Shown here piece after piece: positions 44,783 to 56,700 of a DNA stretch of 64,000 nucleotides. Source of the DNA: Cornus controversa (Eukaryota; Streptophyta; Magnoliopsida; Cornales; Cornaceae); the NCBI GenBank assembly GCA_026545225.1, contig CM048845.1, forward strand, positions 29,602,001-29,666,000. Reading direction: 5' to 3'. The first letter of the stretch is position 1; every line of letters starts with the position of its first letter. The notes under the pieces are model-generated. The model saw nothing but the letters and a program-made list of their open reading frames with translations. It did not search any database and was not told the DNA's origin. Position numbers and translations under genes: made by a program.

Positions 44783-47700
44783 AAGAATATGTCCTCTAAC
44801 TAAAGAAGGAGAGAAAATAAAGAAGTCCTAACTAAAGGAGGAGAAGGAGAAATAAAATAAAGTCCTAACTAAAGAAGGAGAAATAAAATAAAGAAAAGAC
44901 AATACTATCCTTTAACATTAAACTCTCTAACAATAAGATTATATTACTATATATAAATGTATGTCAACGCATTCATGTAGCGAAAATGTGATTGTTAAGA
45001 TGGATGGTCGGAATGACTAGAAGAGATAGGAGTTACTAATGATGTGTAACAAAAAACTTAGGAGTCAACCCATTAATGAGAAAATAAGAGAAAGTAGACT
45101 TAGATGATATGACCATATACAACGTAGACTTATATATGCGCCAGTAAAAAGAGGAAGATTAATTTTCTATAGAAGGTAAGACACTGAGAGGGCAACCAAA
45201 ATTAACGTGGAATGAAATTAGAAATGATTTTAAGAAGTTAAATATAATAGATGATATGCTTTGTAATAGAAAAGAAAGGAAAAAGAGAAGTCATATGGCT
45301 GACTCCATTTATGGGATTAAGACAAGGATGATGATGATGATGATATATCCATGTACTCTAAAAAGTGCAAGGTACTTTTTATGTGGAATTGTGTTTATGT
45401 TTGCCCGTGTGTCTGCATATTTATTTATATATGTTCGTGTATACTAAGTACATTGTAGGGTGTTGACAAGGATATTTATATAATATAGACAAAATATATG
45501 TTTATTTGTATACTGTTTAGTACAATACAACAAATAAATTCTTAGTTACTTTCATTTTTTACGACATGGAAAATATAATGAAATCCAGATATTCTTTTTC
45601 TTTGTTAAAATTTTTGAACATATTTAGTACTTTGCCCAGACTAAACTCCAAACCAACACAAACCAACTCTAAAACATGATCAACCATCTAATAATTTGTT
45701 TGGTTAAGGAGTGACATTCAATGATGTGCAGAATAAGAACAACCATCTACAACAGGGCAGTTAAAATCCTAGCCATGTGTTGCTTGTAATCCATGTACAG
45801 GCATATGCCATTTCACAAGTCAAACAAGTTATGTGAACTATCCTATGGATACGACTTTTTCATTCACTATCCCTCCTAAATGAGGATTGCTTGAATTTGC
45901 TCCACTGGCAGGAGCAATTGACAAACTAGATATATCCTGAAGTAATGGTGTGAGGCTGAACAGCCCAAGACAATTATAGCATTTATACAGCCAGCTCAGG
46001 AAGCTTCATACGATGAACTGCTCAGACTCATAATTATTCAAACTGGACATATTTTTATTGTTGTAACACCGAATACCATTCCATCATGTCACCGCGGAAG
46101 TTTGATATATTCTTCAACATGGAAAGAACTTAAAAAGTATGGAAGTCAACCTTTTCTTTATCAGTCAGATGAAAAAGATGCAGACTGATAATTCAGTAAT
46201 GCATGAAATTAAACAATTTTTAGTATCTAAGACAACAGGGTGCACCTGACATAATCTTGAAGCAGTCGAACTTCCGAGGACAGCCTGCAAATTCGCTTTA
46301 GGAAGATCCAATAGTTGCTGGACATTTTGAATTCCTCTTTTAATTAATGAATCCACAAGATCATCAGTCATGCATGGCAACATCCATAGAGCAGAATCCT
46401 TGTCAAACCATAAACCCTGAAAATAAACGAAGAAAGTTATTAAAGAGGATGTTTGAAGAGATTCAACAAATTAAACAGAGAAAAGAAAGTAGACTTCCTA
46501 ATAGAGACTCCTTCAATCTTTTGTGTCCTAAAAAAACAAAAAGAAGAAAAAAAAGAAAAGAAAAGAAAAGAAAAAGAAAAACTGTAAGCATCAGTGCAGA
46601 CACTCCTCAGGACAATTGGTACAGTAAAAACAGTGATGGTGCAACACTGCAACTTCAAGCTTGAACAAAACCAGATCAAGTTACCTATGAGAATTTTTAT
46701 AGGACCCAAAATATTAGAATGGAGCAAGTGGTATTGAGTATAAACGAGAATCACTTGTGTAGAAACAATGCAAGCTTTGACCATCATTCCCTTAGGTGTG
46801 GAAGAGATACATCTCAGATCTGTGTTATATGGACAATCCTATAATGTATAGGTGTCGACATGACAAGACACGACAAGGGTATGGGTATGGGATATGTGTC
46901 ACGTACCCAAATCGGACACCTGAATTCTCTAATTTTGATGATGGAAAAAGAACAAGAGCTCAAATTTGATCACAAAGAAGAGTTCCTACTTCTATCTCTA
47001 TTTGTTTCACCATATTCAGTTTAATTTCAATTAATATTAAGTAAATTTTTAAGGAATAATAGAATCCTATGTTACACTTTTATGTAGCATATTACATTTT
47101 TAAGTGTGTAAGATGTGTCCACATACCGGTATCCAAATTTTGAACACATTTCAAGCCGAATCCACATATCCTAAAATTTGAAATTTAGGGAGGATTGACA
47201 CTAAAGACACATACCCACATCCAAGTGAACCATATGTTTCAAGTAAAAAAGAACCAAGTCAAAGACATTTAAACTAGAATGCAGCCGGAATAGTATGATA
47301 TTTGTTTTGTTAAGCTTTAGGAGTCAAGAGTATTTTGGTAGCCAGATATGCTGGCATAGGTTGTGGCTGTTCTCCATGTGTCATGGTTTGGTCAACTATA
47401 GGGTCTTTCGATGGAGCCTTTAGAAAATTGAGAATAATCTTAAAAATCAAAGCGATAAAAGTTTCCCATTCTTGGAGTCATAGTCTGAATAAGAGTAGCA
47501 AAACCTAGGCAGGCAATAATTAAAGAGAATTGAATTCTATTGAATTCATGTGTCATAGTTTGGTCAACTATAGGGTCTTTATATGGAGCCTTTAGGAAGT
47601 TGAGAATAATCTAAAAAATCAAAGCGTTAAAAGTTTCCCACTGTTGGAGTCAAAGTCTGAATAAGTGTAGCAAAACCTAAGCAGCTAATATTTAAAGAGA

Positions 47701-50700
47701 ATCGAGTTTTATTGAATTCATGATCATTTGATGTTAGATAACCTAACCGAGTGAAACAAAAGGAGGTCTTGGTAAGATTTCTATATTTTTCTTCTCCTTT
47801 TTCTTATTAAGTTACTGGTCATAGTAAACTCCACCTGTGTTTCTTTACGGAGCTGGTCCCAAGCCCAGATAAAGGAGGGTTATGTCAGGTAGCTTGACAT
47901 TAGCATAAAACTATGTCATGAACAATACGAACATGAATCCTATGAATACACGAGTAAAAGCTAGGTTGTTCCCCGTAAGCGACGCATTGTATCAGATTCC
48001 AGATGCTTCGAAAAATGGGCAAGGGGCACCGTATCGGCGACGCGGGACGAGCGCGGTAAAAGAAGTTAGCCCAAGATAGGCTTAGGATAGGGACTTGGAA
48101 CATAGGAACCTTGACGAGTAAAGGAATGGAATTAGTAGACACTACGACTAGAAGAAAGATTAATATTTTATGTCTACAAGAAACTAAGTGGGTAGGTGCA
48201 AAAGTTGAGAGATTGAAGGTTATAAATTATATTATACTGGAAAGAATAGTCATAGAAATGGAGTAGGGATAATCATTGATAAGAATTTAAAAGAAGATGT
48301 AATAACCATTACTAGAAAAGAAGATAGGATAATATTAGTAAAACTCATATTAGGTGAAAATATAGTTAATATAGTTCCCGCTTATGCACCACCCCAAGTA
48401 GGACTAGATGACAATATTAAAACACAATTTTGGGAACATATGGACGAATTGATGCAAGGGATACCCGAAGGAGAAAGTGTGTATATAGGAGGAGACTTTA
48501 TTGGCCATGTAGGAAAAGATTGTAGAGGATATGAGATGGTAGATGGTCGACATGGATTTGGAGATAGAAATGATGTCGGGGAGACTATCTCAGATTTTGC
48601 GGTAGCATATAATCTTATAATTAGGAATACATATTCTATAAAGAGAGATGGACGCTTACTAACCTTTAAAAGTGGATCACTTATGAGTCAAATTGATTAC
48701 TTTTTAACTGATGCTGCCTTACCAAGAGGAGACGATCAAATCGTCGTCACAGCAATATTGAAACGAAATAAAAGAATTAAACAAGAGAAAGGAGAATTGA
48801 AAAGAAACTATAAGTTGCTATAAATTATCTCTTCAATAAAAATTATCAAACCCTAGCAATTACATGGACCTTATATAGAGTTTCTTCCTCCCCAATCTAT
48901 GCCATATATTAGACAACTATCAAATATAAATTAAAACCAAAACAAGAAAATTACTAAAAATAAGGAAATTACATAAAAATTAGAAAAATTCAAAATATAA
49001 AAAGTATCTAAAAATTATAAAGTTAACCCTAGAAAATTAGGGATTCTGTGGCTGCATCAGTCCCTCCGGGTTGAAAAGAACTCACCTTCGAGTTTGAAAT
49101 AAATTACCACGATCAATAAAAAAATCTGAACATAGCTTTCCATCCCTTCTTTCTTCTTTTCCAAACTCGAATCAAATGTAATAACCTTCTTATACTAACA
49201 AAGAATTCATTTGCATCATAATCATAGATTTTGTTAGATTTCCTTTGAACTTGGATAGATTCGCATAACTCTGTGGAACACGTATCATGAACTAGAAGTT
49301 CAATCGACTTTAATTTTGGTTCCAACAAATGCTTAGCAGTTGTTGTACGCTCCAAGAATTCATCCCAAATCATATCATAAAAGTGAAATCCACTATTTTT
49401 TATCTTCATAGATCCAAAAGCTTCATGATCAACCATATCTTCCAAGCTACGTAAACTTGTTTTAGTGCTCGAATTTTCAAACACCAACAAATGGTCAGAC
49501 TTGTATTCTTGCAAATCTCTTGTTGATGAAAGGTTAAGCGCTTCATTTTTCTCCATTGCTATGGTTACCACCACATTCTCACAATTACCACTATCAATAA
49601 TCTTGTTGCACACCTTTTCACCAATACTGCAAGTGGTGTGAAAGATGTTAGTGCGCAATCAGTCTTCTTCGACCTCATGTTTTGGAAGCAATAGTGACTT
49701 TCGCAAGACCAAAAAGTCTCCTACATCACCATATAGGATATCATCGTCCTCTTCATCCGTGGACTGATCATATTTTGGCTCGACCTCTGGGATTGCACCA
49801 TCTCCTCAACTAAGATTTCCTACAAATTCAGGAATTTTCACCTTAAAGCCACAATCCCAACGCCTTTCATCAAATAGAATAGGTGTTGGTTTGGGTGCTA
49901 TGTTACTGCAAAAAGGATTTACAAAATCCTCTTCAAGAGTGTCCTTCTCTTCATGAAACTCAAGAATATCAAATTTGATATTTGTAGGCCAACGACGGTC
50001 AGTCCACTTGTTGACTGATCCATGGCGATGCGAAACATAGAATGGATATTTCGTGATAGCCTTGGTGCTTGATACTTGTCATCCACCAGAATATTGTCAT
50101 CAACCGGTGGGTTGTTGTTAACCGACGAGTTGACAACACGTTCACCCATTAGGCGAATAGACAACTCGACTTGTCTCCGCAAAAACTCTATCTCGTCTTC
50201 GTGTTGCTAGGTAAGGGTTCAGTTGGAGTGTGCATCCTACGATTTCCTCCTCTCGGTGGTTGTCGTGGAGGCACGATTGAGCAGTCAGAAAGCCAAAACC
50301 AAAGCTCTGATACCAAATGATAACGCCTTACTAAGAGGAGACTATCAAATCGTCATCATAGCAATATTGAAACGAAATAAAAGAATTAAACAAGAGAAAG
50401 GAGAATTGAAAGCAAACTATAAGTTGCTGTAAATTATCTCTACAATAAAAATTATCAAACCGTAGCAATTACATGGCCTTATATAGAGTTTCTTTCTCCC
50501 CAATCTATGTCTTAGATTAGACAACTACCAAATATAAATTAAAACTAAAACAAGAAAATTACTGAAAATAAAGAAATTACATAAATTAGAAAATTTCAAA
50601 ATATGGAAAGTTTCTAAAAATTATAAAGTTAATCCTAGAAAATTAGGGATTCTGTGGCTGCATCATTAACAAGAAAGGTAAATAGATTAGCAAGCAAAGA

Positions 50701-53700
50701 TTATAAGGTTATTCTCGGGGAGAGTCTAACATCACAACATAGTCTTCTTGTATTAGATTTATGTATAAAAGGACAACCTAAAAAGAGAGAGAGAATCATT
50801 AACCCAAGGACTAGGTGGTGGAATTTAAGAGGGGAGAAGTAGAGTTATTTAAAAATAGGATATTAAAAGAAGTAACATGGAATATAGAAGATGAAACAAA
50901 CTTAATGTGAAATAAGATGACTGCATATAGTAAAAGTGTAGCAAAAGAAGTCCTAGGAGAATCAAAATGAACAGGGACCATTATTTAAAGAAACTTGGTG
51001 GTGGAATGAACAAGTCCAAAAATTCATAAAAACAAAACAGGAATGCTATAAAATTTGGCAAAAAACTAAAAATAATGAAACCTTTGACAAATATAAAAAA
51101 GTAAATAAAGAAGTTAAGATAGTAGTAACTGAGGTAAAACATAGAGCATATGACGATTTCTATCCTAAACTAGGCACAAAAGATGAAGAGAAAAATATAT
51201 ATAAACTTGCTAAGCTAAGGGAAAGGAAAACTAGATATTTTAGCCAAATTAAATGTATTAAGAGTAAAGATTCATGGGTTTTAGTAAAAGACGATGAAAT
51301 TAAGGTTTTCATTGAAGAGAGATCTCTATATGGTTTTCATTGATTTGGAGAAAGCATATGATAGGATACCTAGAGACCTAAAATGGAGGGTTTTAGAAAA
51401 GACAGGAGTCCCAAAAGGATACATTGACACAATAAAGAACATGTATGATGGTTGTGTAACTATAGTTAGAATCCCTATAGGGAAACAAGTGAATTCCCAA
51501 TTACTGTAGGCTTACACCAAAGGTCAAGATTAAGTTCATACCTTTTTGTCTTGGTTATGGATAAGCTAAGAAGACACATCCATGATGAGATTCTGTGGTG
51601 TATGTTATTTGCCAATGATATTATTTTAGTTGATGAGACTAGAGAATGAGTTAATGCCAAATTGGAGGTTTGGAGAGAAGCTTTAAAAACTGAAAGGGTT
51701 TAAGATAAGTCGAAATAAAATTGAATATATGGAGTGTAACGTTAGTAAATCTAGAAAGACAAATGAGGATAGTGAGGATTAAGAATCAAGAGGTACAAAA
51801 AAGTGAACATTTTCGTTATTTAGGCTCAATTATTCATAATGAGGGAGAAATTAGAGATAACGTTAATCATAAAATCAAGGCAAGATGGGTTAAATGGAGG
51901 AGTGCATTTAGTATATTGTGTGATAGGTGTATTCCCTTATGATTGAAAGGAGAGTTCTATTGAACAACTATTAAACCTGCCATATTTTATGGTACCGAAT
52001 GTTGGGTAGCTAGGAAATAACATTTGCATAAAGTGAGTGTGGCATAAATGTGAATGCTGAGATGGATGTTTGGTAAGACTAGAAAGGACAGAATTAGAAA
52101 TGATCACATTTGGGAGATGGTTGGTGTAGCACCAATTGGAGATAAAATGAGAGAGTCATTTAAGATGGTTTGGATATGTGCAAAGAAGACCTTTAAGTGC
52201 TTCGGTTAAGAAATGTGACATAGTCCACATTGAGGGTAAATACTAGGGGTAGAGGAAGACCAAAGCTAACGTGAGTAGAGTTCGTAAAGAAAGATATGAT
52301 AGCATGTGGATTCACTGAGGCTATGGCCTTAAATAGAGCGGAATGGAAACATAGGATTCATGTAGCTGACCAGAAGTAATTGGGAAAAAGACTTGGTTGT
52401 TGTTGTTAATGGTTATAATACTATTTACAATCACCGACTCTATATTATTACCCAAAATCCCATGACCCAAGCCATAAACCATCCCAACATTCATGTAATG
52501 TCTAGAACCTTAAGGGTCTGTTTGGCAACTAAATTTGTTGCACAATGCTTCAAAGCAAAAAACAAAATATGTTATTTACTTTATATTGGTTTTTTTTTTT
52601 TTTTTTTTTTTTTAAAATTCTCACAAAAGTTGTTTAGCTACATTAGCAGAAACAAGTGTGAACATTTTTTCTTACTTCCATATTTAGGCTCTCTTTTTTT
52701 TTCTTTTTTTTTTTCTTTTTTACTTTTTCTGAAGCATATACGGTACTGTGCAAAACGTAACAAATATTACCAAACATGCTTTGGCCACTTGTTTATGTTT
52801 TTCATCAATTTGACAACAAAAAAGGTTGTCAAATAGGCCTTAAATTAGTCGTTGTCCAGAACTTCCAGTAAGTCAGTAACTAATTCTCTACAATTCCTGC
52901 AACCAACCAATTAAGAAAGACAACATATCTCGCCCCTTTAAATTTACAAACTTTGCAGCCTTTATTGCACTTTACAGACCTTGATCCCACCAGCATTTCA
53001 CAATCTTAGCCCATCATAAACCATTTATGGCCAGCATAATCAACCTACAGTTGTTTCCACATCAGCTTGGTATGAGAACAAAAGTTCCATCTTCTTCCCA
53101 ACGTTTTTACCCTTCTAGTGGTGAAGCTTCAACCTCAGTAATTCAAAATCAAGGGTTGAAGCAATCGCCCACCTGATTTGCAAGTAATCTGACAGAAATC
53201 CTAACAACAACTACAAAATCCTGGAAGGGAACCACAGAAAAATCCACAAATGACAATTCTTCCTATACAACTCTTAAATTTTTTTTTAAAGAGACCATGG
53301 AGATGGAGCAAATCGGGAGGTTAAAATAAGTGTGAAGTTAGAATAAAATAACTAATACGGAGACAAGCATACAGCTCCCTTTCTCGATTAGATAAATAGT
53401 TCGGAAATTTATTTCAGAGGGTATGGGATGATGACGTTTGCAGCTTTATTTTGCTTTAGTTAAACTCAAAGAAAACAAATTTCCACAAATCTGGTTTCAG
53501 TAAATTTAGACCTTAGAAAAGATTAAGGAACCCATGATGTACCATTTTCTACCTAATTACAAACAAAAGTTTTGCTATGCAATTCATTCAACTAATGCAA
53601 GAGAAAATATTTGTTGAAGAGTCTACTCATAATTTCTATCACATGGCCACCTGTACAGATTTTGATTTGAAGGAGAATGTTATGGTTGCTATATATAAGA

Positions 53701-56700
53701 AGAGGTTAGTGCCACATTGCCTCTAGACTTGATGCAAATATGTTGTATATGATATATAATATGAGCGATGCTATAGAAGTAGATTGTTAATCAGAGGATT
53801 TGTTTGAAAAGTCGTGCATGAAAGCTCCCAAGCAAAACAGTTATCAAGGGGGCAAATTAGTTGCTTATTTTAGTAATAGGAAGGTTTTTGAGTAGTAACA
53901 TTGTATTTCAACTTGTTCTAACAAGCACTACTCGTTTCCTACATCAATAAGGGCACAATGCATCTCTAAAACTAAGGCTAGAACTGAGATAGAGTTGCAT
54001 CTGCAAAGGGTTTGAACTTCCTCTTCTGCTGCAATGTCCCAACTCTGGAAATTTTGCAGATAATTAAACTTCAATTGACTCTGCTATTATAGAACAGAAA
54101 GTGAAGAAATTGTTGCAATGGAACTTAAAAAGAGAGTGGCAGTGACAAGAGTGACAACAGCAATGATGAGGAACAAGCTTGCCTAGTCTTGCGTCCTTTT
54201 AGTACTTAAAAGAATAATAATGAAGAAGATTGGTGTGATAGTAATTTTTCTTCTTTTTTTTTTCTATCCATTTCTTTTTTTTTTTAAAATTCTTTTTAGA
54301 TATGAGTTCAATGTAATGGACGACTATGTACTGGTTTTTTTTAACTCTGGCAAGAAACTCACACATCCACTTTGCCCTTATGAGAACTTGAAGCCTCGAC
54401 CTTCTACTTTAGCAGGTGAGGAAGTACCACTAGATTATAGCCCTTGGTGGTTATTATTGGTTTTGCAAGTTCAATATATTCTCTCAAAGGGCGGCCATGC
54501 ATAAACTTTGATTAGAAACAAAGGCTCATCCTAATCCGTGGTAAATTAGTAATACCAATCTTAGAGGTCTTTTGTGCGGCGTTTGGTGACTTATTCTATT
54601 ATAAGATTAGTTGGTACTGTGCAAATTGAAATATCGCCAATAAAATTGTCATATTTTTTTGAGTAGACCATGGCTCTATGATGGGAAAGTCCAACATTGT
54701 GACTACAATAACAATTCATTTCAAGCATTGTTCCTTTGAGATGAAGTATGTGCCTCCCAGAAGTTTGCCACCAAAAAAGTATAAATAACAGCATAGCTTA
54801 AACATTCTGCAGATCATTCCTCTAACGATAGAGAGAACCTTCTCGATTGGATTCCTTACTTGACGAGGTTGGGTTCTCTTTGGAGGGTGAGAGAAAATTC
54901 TGTAGTTATCTATGAGAAAGAGGAAATATCTACTCTAAAACCTAAAACTAGAAATTTGGGCCTGTAGAGACTGGGTCTAATTTTGATCAGTGTTCTTTTA
55001 TTCGTCATTATTGCCTTAAATTAAATATAAATGATGGTACGTGCATTATATATATGAAATGCATGTGTGGGTACTAGTTTTGAGGTCCGGGGATTTTTTG
55101 CACCAATTGGCTCATTTTGAGATTTTTGGGTCGGTAGGGCCCGCGGCATGGGTCAGGTGGGCCAGGGAAACCGGATATTTTTCTGGAAATATTTATTTTT
55201 GGTTTTAGACCAATTCAAATGTTAAAAGAGATAAGAAAGTGATTTCGAAGCCAAAGCTGCTTTTGGAATCGAAAACGGAGGTCGGGAGGGTACGTTAAGT
55301 GGCATAGGGGCATTTTGGTCTTTTCGCGCCTAAAGGACTATAAATATAATAATCTCAGATATTTTCTCCATACTCTCTTGACTAAACAGCCAGCCATTGA
55401 AGCTCTCTCCCTCCTCTTCATCTCTTCTTACATTTCCCTTCATTTAGAAACCTTAGAGTTTGATTTGGAATGTGCCGATGAAGGACTTGTTGTTCTACTC
55501 AGCAAAGGTGATGTTTTGAATGAACAAAGTTCGATTTGGTGAAGATTAGAAACTTGGAATTCTAGGGTTTTGATAGAAAAAGCTCGTGGAACTTTGAATC
55601 TTGAGGTAGGGGTGTTTCTTCTCTCTTAGTCATCGATTTATAAGTTTATTGGTGAGTTGGGAGGGTTGTGATTGGTTTAGCATGCTTGGGAGGGTTAGTA
55701 TGTTTATGTATAACTTTTCCCTCTTCCATTGTGGTTATTTGCACGCTTTGTGTGACTATATCTTGAAATATATGATGGTTATGAGTATATATATGTTATA
55801 TGTATTAATTGAGAACATATTTTGATATATGTTGAATTGTATGCATGTATAACTTATATGCATTGATGTGGACATATATGTGTTTATATATGGTATATGA
55901 AAGCATGATGTATGCTAGAATTGCTTTAGAGCATGAGAACGTATAGAGGAGCATGATAAGTATGCTATATGTGATATTGTTGCCTAATGTGAATGTATAC
56001 CGGAGTTCGTCCAAGTGCACCATGCATGGTAGTCGGAGATGTCCAACCATGTTATGGAAGTTAGTTGCATTCTCACCCCTCTCCCCCAAACATTTTTTCG
56101 ATAAAGCACCAGTGGTGGATGGGACTTGAATGGCTAGTTTGAAGTACTTGGGACTAATTTTGAGCTTGTGTATATTTATGTACATACTGGATTGTGGCAT
56201 GTTGATACTTTTGGGAAAGATTGTAATTGTGGACAGACAAGTGTATTTGGATTTCTATATGTATAATTCATGTTGGTAAGTTGAGGAGCTTGAGAAATGT
56301 ATGAATGAAAAGTAATCTTTTGGATCAAATGTATGTGATATATGGATGCGACTCTTATGAGATTCAAATGCATGGTTTTATTGAGTTTTATGCATGGTTT
56401 AAGATTGCATATGAGTGTAGAATGCTTTTGGATATGATTTATACAGGTTTTGGGAGTTTTGGGTTCTTTCGGCCGCCTGATAGGGGCCTATTGGCCGGCC
56501 ACCTGATTTGCGATTTCAAACCCGAGAGTTGGGAAATTTTGGTTCAGTTGAGACCACGTTTCGGCCAACCGAAGGTAGTCTTCAGCTGACTGAAACAGTG
56601 GCTTTAGCCGGCTGATGAATTGGTCAGCCGACCGAAACACTCCCAGGCTTTCAGCCGGCTAATGTAGTACTCCAACCGACCGAAACTGGTCTGAAGTGAG

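Larger units (their letters stand above)
48709..50665 (-). mobile_element. Non-autonomous Ty3/gypsy-derived LTR element (gag-protease only) inside RTE LINE
   Basis: There are two LTRs, 48709-49059 (351 bp) and 50318-50665 (348 bp), that are very similar. Ends are TGATGC...GCATCA in the left copy; the right copy starts TGATAACGCC. The target duplication is a perfect TTAAC (48704-48708 and 50666-50670), and the LINE reading frame is restored when the element is removed. The minus-strand primer site GCTCTGATACCA (50304-50315) lies two bases from the right LTR. On the minus strand a purine-rich GGAGGGAC lies next to the left LTR. The internal region is about 1258 bp with gag and protease remnants but no reverse transcriptase or integrase, so it must have depended on another element for copying. 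Confidence 0.93.
47830..52407 (+). mobile_element. RTE-type LINE split by an LTR element
   Basis: The 5' leader (GGAGCTGGTCCCAAGCCC near 47849, then CGTAAGCGACGCATTGTATC) is characteristic of plant RTE. Endonuclease, reverse transcriptase and C-terminal pieces follow in order. The 3' end is a (TTG)n tail at about 52396-52407. It is interrupted at 48708/48709 by a 1957-bp LTR element with perfect target duplication. It lies in the large helicase intron, antisense to the gene. It spans the whole length of an RTE, but with an internal deletion before RT. Confidence 0.88.

Noticed and set aside
52393..52836. 147-codon plus-strand frame after the LINE
   Set aside because: Composed largely of Phe-rich stretches from two poly-T tracts inside a MITE.
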